A DNA stretch of 33,020 bases from Planctomycetota bacterium (GTDB lineage: Bacteria; Planctomycetota; J058): assembly GCA_019636275.1 (NCBI GenBank), contig JAHBXY010000105.1, forward strand, positions 1 through 33,020, written 5' to 3'. The notes under the pieces were generated by a model that saw only the letters and a program-made list of their open reading frames with translations, was not told where the DNA came from and ran no database searches. The stretch's first letter is position 1. Each line of letters starts with the position of its first letter. Of this stretch, positions 1 through 6,744 are shown one piece after another. The translations under genes were made by a program, and so were the position numbers.

Positions 1-155
1 GACCACCCGCACGCCGCCGTCGCAGGGCCGCGCGCGCGCGGCCTGACCACGAACACAGGGCGGAGGGCCGGCGCGCGCCGGCCTCCATTTCCAGGGCACA
101 GGGCGCGCCGGCCGGGCCGGCGCTCCACCGACCGAGACCGAGAAGGGGGAGAGAC
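1..155. other. GC-palindrome-rich leader upstream of the MamK-like gene
   Basis: No gene is supported here. Three G/C palindromes follow one another: an 18-nt perfect palindrome at 26-43, an 18-nt palindrome at 66-83 flanked by GGAG and TCC and followed by ATTTCC, and a 9+1+9 inverted repeat at 105-123. The second resembles a terminator of a gene lying left of the window, with only a weak T tract. A purine-rich ribosome binding site (AGAAGGGGGAGAGAC) lies directly before the ATG at 156. Confidence 0.5.
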
Positions 156-1247
156 ATGAACCGGGAGTCCGTGAACCAGTCCGCCGAGGGGAAGCGGCGC
201 GACATCCGTCGTGACGAGTCGATCCTGTACGTGGGCATCGACTTCGGCACCTCGCACACCTGCATCTCCGCGAGCAACGGGGTGCGGGAGACCGTCAAGA
301 GCATCGTCGGCTACCCGCGCGACGTCGTCTCGCGCAAGCTGCTGCAGAAGGACGTGCTCTTCGGCGACGACGCGCTCAAGAACCGTCTGGCGCTGAACGT
401 CTACCGCCCGCTGGAGAAGGGCGTCATCAAGTACTCCGAGGCGGCCGGCGCCAGCAACGAGGAGATCATCGGCCACATGGACTCGGCCAAGGCGCTCATC
501 CGCCACGCGGTCGAGCTCGCCCGGCCGAAGCCGGGGCAGCTCGTCTACGGCGTGGTCGGCTGCCCGGCGCAGGCGTCGATCCACAACAAGCAGTCGATCC
601 TCGAGGCGGCGCGCGAGTCGCTCGACTCGGTCGTGATCTGCAGCGAGCCGTTCGCCGTGGCCTACGGCCTCGAGCGCCTGCACGACTGCCTGGTGATCGA
701 CATCGGCGCCGGCACGACCGACCTGTGCCGCATGAAGGGCTCGATGCCCGACGAGGAGGACCAGGTCACGCTGACCTACGCCGGCGACTTCCTCGACCGC
801 GAGCTGTTCGAGCTGTTCAAGGGCCGCTGCCCCGAGGCGCAGTTCACGCTCAACATGGTGCGCGAGGTCAAGGAGAAGCACGCGTTCGTCACCGAGGCGG
901 CCGAGCCGGTGATCGTCGAGTTCCCGGTGCGCGGCAAGCCGCAGGCGTTCGACGTCACGGCCGAGGTGCGCAAGGGCTGCCGGCGGATCATCGGGCCGAT
1001 CGTCGAGGCGGTCGACCGGCTGGTCTCGACGTTCGACCCCGAGTTCCAGGAGCGCCTGCGCGGCAACGTGCTGCTGGCCGGCGGCGGCAGCCGCATCCAC
1101 GGCCTCGACAAGGCGGTCGAGGAGGCGCTCGAGCCCTTCGGCGGCGGCAAGGTCCGCTCGGTCGAGGAGCCGGTGTTCGCCGGCGCCAACGGGGCGCTCA
1201 AGATCGCCTACGACATGCCGACCGAGGCCTGGGAGCAGCTGCGCTAG
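156..1247 (+). CDS. mamK: MamK-like bacterial actin (filament-forming ATPase)
   Basis: A 363-residue actin-fold ATPase expected to polymerise into cytoplasmic filaments. The phosphate-1 loop is GIDFGTSHT (residues 27-35), phosphate-2 is DIGAGTTD (182-189) and the adenosine motif is LLAGGGSR (306-313). The run SIVGYPRDVVSRKLL after phosphate-1, SEPFAVAYGL before phosphate-2 and EDQVTLTYAG after it match magnetosome MamK proteins much better than MreB, ParM or FtsA, as I recall those sequences. Length is also close to MamK (about 350-360 aa). The N-terminus has about 20 extra charged residues. A good ribosome binding site fixes the ATG at 156. The stop is 3 bp before the recombinase start, so the two genes are probably cotranscribed. 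No other mam gene is visible in the window, so a magnetosome role is not supported. MamK-type actins also exist in non-magnetic bacteria, and the cargo here is unknown. Confidence 0.85.
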   Translation: MNRESVNQSAEGKRRDIRRDESILYVGIDFGTSHTCISASNGVRETVKSIVGYPRDVVSRKLLQKDVLFGDDALKNRLALNVYRPLEKGVIKYSEAAGASNEEIIGHMDSAKALIRHAVELARPKPGQLVYGVVGCPAQASIHNKQSILEAARESLDSVVICSEPFAVAYGLERLHDCLVIDIGAGTTDLCRMKGSMPDEEDQVTLTYAGDFLDRELFELFKGRCPEAQFTLNMVREVKEKHAFVTEAAEPVIVEFPVRGKPQAFDVTAEVRKGCRRIIGPIVEAVDRLVSTFDPEFQERLRGNVLLAGGGSRIHGLDKAVEEALEPFGGGKVRSVEEPVFAGANGALKIAYDMPTEAWEQLR

Positions 1248-1250
1248 CCC

Positions 1251-2212
1251 GTGAAGGTCCTGGGCTACGCGCGGACCTCCTGGCAGGAGCAGGTCCAGGC
1301 GCGCTACCCGTCCGTGGCCGAGCAGGAGCAGGCGATCCGCGCCTTCGCGGCGCGGGTCGGCCTGCCGCTCGAGGCGGTGCACAGCGACACGGGGCTCGGC
1401 CCCGCGCAGGGCACCGTCAGCGGCCTCGTGACGATCCTGGATACGATGGAGGAGGACTGGGAGGCGGTGCTCGTCACGACGCCGTGCCGCCTCGACGTCC
1501 CGACCGTGAGCTTCTGCGCCCGCGAGGAGCTGGAGCTCAACGGCAAGAAGGTGGTGGTCGTCAGCGAGGCGGCCGCGCGCCTGCTCGAGGCGGCCCGGGC
1601 CGCCGCCCCTCGGCGCCCCGCGCCGCCGCGGCGCGCGAGGGCGCCGAGGCCTCGCGCCGGCGGGTCGTCGCCGAGCGGCTCCTCCGGGGCCGCGAGGCGG
1701 GCGCCCGCGCCGGCAAGCACCAGAGCGGGCCGGCGCCCTACGGCTACCGGCGCGACTACTCGCAGCGGTCCACGCAGGGCGTCCTCCTCGTCCCCGACGA
1801 GGAGGAGGGGCAGGTGGTGCAGCTCATCTTCCGCGAGTACCTGCGGCTGCGCAGCATGAAGCGGCTCATCAAGCTGCTCGACGAGCGGGGGCTGCGCACC
1901 CGCCGCGGCAAGCGGTGGTCGCGGGCCGGCGTGTCGTGGATCCTCAAGAACGACACGTACGTGGGCCGGGTGCACTTCGGCGAGATCCGCGCCAAGGGGC
2001 GCCACGACTCGCTCGTGCCGCCGATCCTCTTCAACAAGGTCCAGAAGCTGATCCGGCTGAACAACAAGCGCAACCGGAGCGGCGAGGACGACGAGGGGGA
2101 GGACGAGGTGCTCGTCGCGGCGGCGGTCGAGGCGGAGGACGACGCGCTCGACCTCGACGCGCTCGACCTCGACCCCGACGGGAGCGAGGAGCGGCAGCTC
2201 GTCCACCGCTGA
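1251..2212 (+). pseudogene. Large serine recombinase, frame broken near 1600-1635
   Basis: The first part (GTG at 1251) encodes a resolvase-type N-terminal domain: GYARTS with the nucleophile Ser and its Arg, then a helix with SVAEQEQAIRAF. The second part, in the -1 frame, continues a long helix into the PYGYRRD motif, a Recombinase-type DNA-binding domain (RTRRGKRWSRAGVSWILKN, YVGRVHFGE), and an acidic C-terminal tail ending at 2212. The two halves join only if one base is missing within a C/G-rich stretch at about 1600-1635. I see no classic -1 slippery heptamer there. The catalytic region is degenerate: the usual DRLxR appears as CRLDV and the arginine normally found in the SGxxxxR segment is absent. 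It may be a decayed gene, an assembly error in a GC tract, or a DNA-binding protein that no longer recombines. It lies 3 bp after the MamK-like gene. Confidence 0.75.
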
Positions 2213-2236
2213 CACGACTCGAAGAGGAGGAGAATC

Positions 2237-2275
2237 GAACCGCCAGGACGCGTCTTGGCGGTTCAGTCTTCCTTC
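2237..2275 (+). terminator. Hairpin terminator between convergent genes
   Basis: GAACCGCCA (2237-2245) pairs exactly with TGGCGGTTC (2256-2264) around a short loop, and AGTCTTCCTTCTT follows. The opposite strand also shows a pyrimidine-rich tract after the hairpin (ATTCTCCTCCTCTTC), so it may end transcription of both the recombinase and the convergent KptA-Nudix gene. Confidence 0.8.
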
Positions 2276-2335
2276 TTGGCCGGAAGGAGCCCGACACGGG
2301 CACGTTCCTGGCTGTTCCGGGGCCGCGGCCGCCGA

Positions 2336-3586
2336 TCACACCTGCAAGAGCTCCCACGCCCGCTCGAGCACGGGGCGCAGGTTCTTGAACGCGACCTGCG
2401 CGATCGCCCGCGGGCCCGGCCACCACTCCACCGACACGATCCCCTCCTCCCGCCGCGGGCTGAACTGCGGCGCGCCGTCGGGGCAGCGGAGGAGGAAGTA
2501 GTGGACCGTCTTGAAGATCATCCGCCCCTCGGGGGTGCGGAACACGTAGTGGTTCGTGGAGAGGGCCGCGTCGACGACGAGGTCCTCGGCGATCCCCAGC
2601 TCCTCGCGCACCTCGCGCACGGCGGCCTGCTCGGGCGTCTCGCCCGGCTCGAGCTTGCCCTTGGGGAGCTCGAGCCGGCCCTCGGCGCCCCAGCGGCCGC
2701 TGCGGCGCCGGCGGCGGGTGCGGCGCGGGCCGGTGCGGCGCTCGATGCCGTCGGGCGGCGCCCCCTCGCGCTGACGCCGGTCGGGGCCGCGCCGGTCGGC
2801 GCCGGCGCGCGCGTCCTCGAACTCGCCCGACGGCAGCTCGTCGTCGTCGTCCTCGGGCCCGGCCTCGGGTTCGGCGAGGTCGTCGGGGGCGGCGGCCGGC
2901 TGCTCGCCGAGCGCCTGCGCGCGCGGCAGCGTGCGGATCAGGGCGAACTCCGCGTCGTCGCCGCGCCCGCGGGCGAGCACGCCGCCGGCGGAGACCTGCC
3001 GCTCGAAGCCGTGGCGCTGCGAGAGGAGGAAGCGCAGCGGCACGCGCGCGGCCAGGTGCGTGCCCGTCTCGCCGGCGGCGAAGACGGTCCCCTGCCGGAT
3101 GGCGCGCTCGGCGTCGACGATCACCACCTCGCGCCCGGGGTCGACGCCCAGGGCGGCCGCCTCATCGGCGTGCAGGGTGAGGAGCGTGCCGTCGTGGCCC
3201 TCGAGGTAGCCCTGCCCCTCGGCCTGCTCGAGGTCGGCCGCCTCGACGCCGACGAACAGGAACCCCGGCGTGGGCGCCGGCGCCTCGAGGTCGTCGGTCG
3301 CGTCCACGCCGACGACGGTGTGGCCGCCGCGGGCGCGGATCCGCCCGCTCCGCAGCTCGAAGCGGCCGTGCCCCTCGCCGAGCGCCAGGCGCTCGAGGTC
3401 GCTGCGCCCGATCTTGCCGGGGAGGCGGCGGTGGGCGTTGACCTGCGCCACGACGTCGTCGAGGTCCGCCCAGCCCTCGGCGTCGAGCGTCAGCCCGAGC
3501 GCGTCGGGGCGGTGGCGGAGGGCGAAGGCCAGGAGCTTGCTCAACCGGACCGGGTCGACGCTCTCGGCGTGGTCGTGAGGGTCCAC
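2336..3586 (-). CDS. KptA/Tpt1-like domain fused to a Nudix hydrolase
   Basis: A 416-residue two-domain protein. Residues 12-190 align along their length with the RNA 2'-phosphotransferase KptA/Tpt1, which transfers a 2'-phosphate from RNA to NAD+. The winged-helix half is well kept: LSKLLAFALRHRP (R24, H25), EGWADLDD and RIRARGGH (82-89). In the ADP-ribosyltransferase half, the usual YHGT is FVGV (111-114) and the RHxVHLS segment is replaced by HDGTLLTL (131-138). Two NAD/catalytic positions are therefore gone and canonical activity is doubtful. Residues about 195-416 are a Nudix domain with a perfect GX5EX7REVREELGI box (310-332) and LPKGKLEPGE, as in dinucleotide polyphosphate or ADP-ribose hydrolases. 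It is interrupted by a low-complexity acidic then arginine-rich insert (about 221-297). The GTG start at 3586 follows a TATAGT box. It is the last gene of a minus-strand row after the macro-CHAT and lipoprotein genes, 47 bp from the latter. Confidence 0.85.
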   Translation of the reverse strand: MDPHDHAESVDPVRLSKLLAFALRHRPDALGLTLDAEGWADLDDVVAQVNAHRRLPGKIGRSDLERLALGEGHGRFELRSGRIRARGGHTVVGVDATDDLEAPAPTPGFLFVGVEAADLEQAEGQGYLEGHDGTLLTLHADEAAALGVDPGREVVIVDAERAIRQGTVFAAGETGTHLAARVPLRFLLSQRHGFERQVSAGGVLARGRGDDAEFALIRTLPRAQALGEQPAAAPDDLAEPEAGPEDDDDELPSGEFEDARAGADRRGPDRRQREGAPPDGIERRTGPRRTRRRRRSGRWGAEGRLELPKGKLEPGETPEQAAVREVREELGIAEDLVVDAALSTNHYVFRTPEGRMIFKTVHYFLLRCPDGAPQFSPRREEGIVSVEWWPGPRAIAQVAFKNLRPVLERAWELLQV

Positions 3587-3601
3587 GGAGTTTCCACCGT
3601 G

Positions 3602-3607
3602 ACTATA
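3602..3607 (-). promoter_or_regulatory. -10-like box TATAGT before the KptA-Nudix gene
   Basis: Read on the minus strand, TATAGT ends 15 nt before the GTG start at 3586. It is one of few AT-rich hexamers in the region. No convincing -35 box was found, and it would be an internal promoter if the row is one operon. Confidence 0.4.
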
Positions 3608-3633
3608 GCAGCGTCACCGACGGCCGTGCCGGC

Positions 3634-4158
3634 TCAGCGCGCCCCCTTGGGGGCCGGCGCCACGTAGGGCGCGTCCTCGCCCTCGTCGTCGTCCTCTTCC
3701 ATCTCCGCGAACCCCTCCCATGCCGCGGCCATGGCCTCGTTGAAGCGGCGCTGGGACTCCTCCTCCTCGCGCCGGCGCTCGAGCGGGCCGGCGGGGTTGA
3801 AGCCCACCCGGAACGAGACGGGCGCCAGGGCCAGCCCCAGCTCCAGCGCGATCGGCCCCGGGGCCGGGGCCCCGCCGAGGAGCGCCGGGAGCAGGCCGAA
3901 GCAGTCGTGCTCGTCCTCCCCGTCCGACCAGCGGGTCGTGCAGGCGTGGAAGGGCCCGAGGACGGTGTAGTCCCCCTCGCTCGGGCCGCGCCCGTAGTTC
4001 GGGCCGAACTCGTCGTAGCGGCCCAGGAGCAGCCCCGCATGCGCGAGCCCGAAGACCTGCACGTCGGCCCCCAGGCCGAAGCCCAGGCCGACCTGCGCGC
4101 GGAACATCGAGCAGCCGGAGAGGAGGAGCGCGAGGGGGAGGAGAAGGCGGGTCATCAT
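3634..4158 (-). CDS. Putative lipoprotein of unknown function
   Basis: 174 residues. The N-terminus MMTRLLLPLALLLSGC is a lipoprotein signal with a clear lipobox (LSGC, Cys16), so the mature protein should be anchored in a membrane facing the periplasm. The mature part begins with a glycine-rich segment (VGLGFGLGADVQVFGLAHAG) reminiscent of small beta-rich lipoproteins, then a central region with two cysteines (HACTTRW, HDCFG), an Arg/Glu-rich predicted helix (about 125-150) and an acidic tail. I do not recognise the family. It lies between the macro-CHAT gene (58 bp upstream) and the KptA-Nudix gene (47 bp downstream) on the same strand. No ribosome binding site is seen, and a TAGGGT box ends 8 nt before the ATG. 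Confidence 0.75.
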   Translation of the reverse strand: MMTRLLLPLALLLSGCSMFRAQVGLGFGLGADVQVFGLAHAGLLLGRYDEFGPNYGRGPSEGDYTVLGPFHACTTRWSDGEDEHDCFGLLPALLGGAPAPGPIALELGLALAPVSFRVGFNPAGPLERRREEEESQRRFNEAMAAAWEGFAEMEEDDDEGEDAPYVAPAPKGAR

Positions 4159-4166
4159 CGCGTGCG

Positions 4167-4172
4167 ACCCTA
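4167..4172 (-). promoter_or_regulatory. -10-like box TAGGGT, leaderless-type, before the lipoprotein gene
   Basis: On the minus strand TAGGGT is separated by 8 nt from the ATG at 4158 and no Shine-Dalgarno sequence lies between. This spacing would place the transcript start at or very near the start codon. Confidence 0.4.
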
Positions 4173-4216
4173 CGGAATCACCGGCCGGCGGGCCACGCCG
4201 AGCGCGGGGGAGTCGG

Positions 4217-5770
4217 TCACACGAGCCCCACGGGCTCGACCAGACGCTCGCGCGGGTCGCCGTAGTGCACGAACGCCGCCGCGTGCAGCGGGTCGTCGGG
4301 CGCGAACGCGGCGCGGGCCTCGACCAGGGCCTCGCCGAGCGTGCGGCCCAGGGCCAGCGCCTCGTAGAGGTGCAGGGCGAAGCGCTCGGCCGCGGCGTCC
4401 TCGACCTCCCACAGCGCCGCGACGACGTTGCGCGCCCCGCCGAGCAGGAGCGCGCGGGCCAGCGGCAGGTCGTCGCCGTGGCCGCACGAGCTGGTGACGA
4501 CGAGCCGCGCGCCCAGGCGCGCGGCGAGGAGGTCGTCGGCCGTGACCACCTCGCCCGAGGGCAGCGCCCAGCGCCCGCCGTCGGGCCCCGCGCGCGTGTG
4601 CCCGCACCAGTGGACGAGGCCCGCCCGCGGCAGGGCCTCGAGCACGGCGCGGCGCGTGGCCCGCGGCCCGGCGAGCAGCCGCAGCCCGAGGCGGTCGCCG
4701 GCGCGCCGCCAGAGGAGGTCGAGGAGGCGCCCTGCCTCGCGGGCCGCGTGCGGCAGGTCGGCGCCGCCTGGCAGGAGCAGGCCCTCGAGGCGGCCCGGCC
4801 GGGGGGCGGGCGCCTCGGGCGCGGCGCCGGTCCGCTCGACGATGAGGCGGCGCGAGACGCTCGTGCGCTCGCCGAGGGCGCCCTCGCCGTCGCGGGCCAG
4901 CTCGAAGGGCAGCCCGGCCAGGTCCTCGTCGAGGGCCAGGACGAGCGGCCGCGGCGCCTCGCGGGCGGCGCGGGCCAGGACCTCCCCGGGCACGAGGCGG
5001 CCCAGGCGCGCGCCGAGCGCCTCGAGCGCCGCGCGCGCGTCGACCAGGCGCCGGGCGCCCGCGCCGCGCAGGCCGTGAACGAGGGCGCGCACCTCGGCCT
5101 CGTCGTCGGCCGTCAGGGGGCGCGCGGCGGCGTGAGCCAGCGGCGAGGGGTCGTCGAAGGTCCAGGCCAGCGCGCCCGGGCGGCGCTGGACGCGCAGGCG
5201 CAGCGGCTCGCTGGCGGCGGCGGCGCGGGCGGCCGCCGCCTCGAAGAAGGCCAGGAAGGACTCGGGGTCGAGGAGGGCCACGACGACGCGCCGCAGCGGC
5301 GTGCGCTCGCGCAGCCCGGCGACGATCTCCTCGACCATGGCCTGGCTGGCGGCCTCGCGCGGCACGGCCGCCGCGCGCACGCCGAAGGCCGGGAAGGCCA
5401 GCGAGCGCAGGCCCAGGCCGGCCGCCAGGCGCATGGCCGAGCGCACCGCCTCGCGCAGGACCTCGAGCGAGCTCTCGTGGCCCGCCTCCGTACGCACGAC
5501 GGTCGCGGCGTGGATCACCCAGCGGCAGGGCAGGCGGCGCGCCGGCGTGACGACCGCGCGCCCGGGCTCGACCGGCCCCAGGCGCGCCAGGTCGCGCGCC
5601 AGGTCCTCGCCCTCGAGGCGCCGGATCGCCGCCGAGACGCTCGGGCCGTCGGGCCGGTCCATGACGAGGTCGCTGTTCTCGCTGCTGACGATCGCGTCGA
5701 CCGCCAGGCGCGTGATGTCGGCGCGGGCGAGCTCGAGCGTGCGGCCGAGGACGTCGTAGGCGCGCTGCAC
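4217..5770 (-). CDS. Macro domain-CHAT (caspase-like) protease fusion
   Basis: 517 residues. Residues 1-175 resemble a macro domain, the fold that binds or hydrolyses ADP-ribose and its derivatives. Matching segments are DAIVSSENSDLVMD near residue 25, AVVTPARRLPCRWVIHAATV in the middle, and LRSLAFPAFGVRAAAVP near 125-140. The usual glycine-rich GGGV loop after NS is replaced by RPDGPS, so enzymatic activity is uncertain. Residues about 200-510 form a CHAT domain, a caspase-family cysteine peptidase. The catalytic pair is visible as VHWCGH (H391) and VVTSSCGHG (C429), followed by ARALLLGGARNVVAALWEV and the C-terminal ALGRTLGEALVEAR. The protein has no signal peptide, so it is probably cytoplasmic. 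A CHAT protease coupled to an ADP-ribose reader fits a sensor-effector role, but this is inference. The GTG start at 5770 lies 6 nt after TAGACT with no ribosome binding site. Confidence 0.85.
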   Translation of the reverse strand: MQRAYDVLGRTLELARADITRLAVDAIVSSENSDLVMDRPDGPSVSAAIRRLEGEDLARDLARLGPVEPGRAVVTPARRLPCRWVIHAATVVRTEAGHESSLEVLREAVRSAMRLAAGLGLRSLAFPAFGVRAAAVPREAASQAMVEEIVAGLRERTPLRRVVVALLDPESFLAFFEAAAARAAAASEPLRLRVQRRPGALAWTFDDPSPLAHAAARPLTADDEAEVRALVHGLRGAGARRLVDARAALEALGARLGRLVPGEVLARAAREAPRPLVLALDEDLAGLPFELARDGEGALGERTSVSRRLIVERTGAAPEAPAPRPGRLEGLLLPGGADLPHAAREAGRLLDLLWRRAGDRLGLRLLAGPRATRRAVLEALPRAGLVHWCGHTRAGPDGGRWALPSGEVVTADDLLAARLGARLVVTSSCGHGDDLPLARALLLGGARNVVAALWEVEDAAAERFALHLYEALALGRTLGEALVEARAAFAPDDPLHAAAFVHYGDPRERLVEPVGLV

Positions 5771-5776
5771 GGAGCG

Positions 5777-5782
5777 AGTCTA
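5777..5782 (-). promoter_or_regulatory. -10-like box TAGACT, leaderless-type, before macro-CHAT
   Basis: Read on the minus strand, TAGACT is followed by 6 nt (CGCTCC) and then the GTG start. The G-rich 13-bp tandem repeat lies immediately upstream, where a -35 region would be expected. Confidence 0.45.
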
Positions 5783-5800
5783 CACCCGCGCGCCGCCCCC

Positions 5801-5877
5801 CTCGTCCCCCGCCCTCGTCCCCCGCCCTCGTCCCCCGCCCTCGTCCCCCGCCCTCGTCCCCCGCCCTTGTCCCCCCC
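5801..5877. repeat. 13-bp tandem repeat, five perfect copies plus a degenerate sixth
   Basis: The unit CTCGTCCCCCGCC repeats exactly at 5801, 5814, 5827, 5840 and 5853, followed by a decayed copy (CTTGTCCCCCCC) from 5866. The array fills the space between the divergent macro-CHAT and secreted-protein genes. The minus strand carries repeated GGGCGGGGG runs that could form G-quadruplexes. Confidence 0.95.
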
Positions 5878-5895
5878 TCTTGTCGATGGTCGCCC

Positions 5896-6744
5896 ATGGC
5901 CCCACACTCATCGGCCGTGAAGACCCTCCCCGCCCTGCTCCTCCTCGCCGCCGCCGCCGCGCCCTGCTCCGCCGCCGGCGAGGTCGCGCCCGTGGCCACG
6001 CACGTCGTGACCACCGGCGCCCGCACCCTGCGCCGCTGCCCGCTCAAGCGCGTGATCACCTCGCCCGAGGGCTGGGCGCGGGTCACCGAGGGCCTCGAGG
6101 GGGCGCCGCCGGCCCCGGACTTCGACGCGCACGTGGCCGTGCTCGTCGTGGCCGACGACACCGGCGGGGCCAGCTCGCGCCTCGGCGGCGTGCGCCTGCG
6201 CGACGACGGCGCGCTCGAGGTCGAGCTCCTGCGCGAGGAGCCCGGGCGGCTGACGCCCGGGGCGGAGCCGCTCCTGCGCTGCTTCTTCCTCGTCGTGCCG
6301 CCGTTCCCCGGCGGCGTGCACCTCGCCCACAGGACGCTGATCGCCGTCGACGGCTCGGGGTCGATCACGCTGGCGTCGCCCGCGTCGCCCGACGACCGGG
6401 ACCTGGCGAAGCTCCCGTCGCTCGGCCCCGACCTGCGCCTGACCTACGCCATGGCCGACGGCTCGCGCGCGCCCGCGGGCGTGCAGCTCCGCGTCGAGAC
6501 GCGCTTCAGCCGCGACGACCTGACCGGCCGGTCGGTCGACGCGCCGTTCCCGCCCGAGGGGGTGACCGACGTCCTGCCGCGCTTCCGCGACGGCGTGCGA
6601 TACACGTTCTGGGCCCACGCGCCGGGCCTGCGCAGCCGGCGCTCGCTCGTCCTCGACCGGCCGCCGCCCGACGGCCCCGACGGCAACCCGCGACCCGTGA
6701 CCTACCGCTTCCTGCTCGAGCCCGTCCCCGGCGGGCGCCGGTGA
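5896..6744 (+). CDS. Secreted protein of unknown function, possibly PrcB-like
   Basis: 282 residues from the ATG at 5896. A GTG at 5917 (VKTLPALLLL...) gives a more typical signal peptide and is an equally good start. The hydrophobic stretch LPALLLLAAAAAP with CSAA before GEV indicates Sec export to the periplasm. The segment RRCPLKRVITSPEGWARV with PDFDAHVAVLVVADD resembles the core of PrcB-type domains, but this match is weak. The C-terminal part (LTYAMADGSRAPAGVQLRVE onward) looks like an all-beta carbohydrate- or peptide-binding sandwich. Its stop overlaps the start of the methyltransferase gene by 4 bp (GTGA), so the two are translationally coupled, although no functional link is evident. 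Confidence 0.7.
   Translation: MAPHSSAVKTLPALLLLAAAAAPCSAAGEVAPVATHVVTTGARTLRRCPLKRVITSPEGWARVTEGLEGAPPAPDFDAHVAVLVVADDTGGASSRLGGVRLRDDGALEVELLREEPGRLTPGAEPLLRCFFLVVPPFPGGVHLAHRTLIAVDGSGSITLASPASPDDRDLAKLPSLGPDLRLTYAMADGSRAPAGVQLRVETRFSRDDLTGRSVDAPFPPEGVTDVLPRFRDGVRYTFWAHAPGLRSRRSLVLDRPPPDGPDGNPRPVTYRFLLEPVPGGRR

Noticed and set aside
156..1247. Part of a magnetosome gene cluster
   Set aside because: No mamA, mamB, mamE, mamM or similar gene is seen in the following 32 kb.
1600..1625. Programmed -1 frameshift in the recombinase
   Set aside because: No X XXY YYZ heptamer in the correct phase and no clear downstream stimulatory hairpin could be identified; a missing base is simpler.
2229..2270. 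tRNA-like fragment (GAATCGAACCGCCA)
   Set aside because: The stem is a simple hairpin between convergent genes with a pyrimidine tail; no cloverleaf can be drawn.
5801..5877. CRISPR array
   Set aside because: The units are directly adjacent with no spacers and only 13 bp long.
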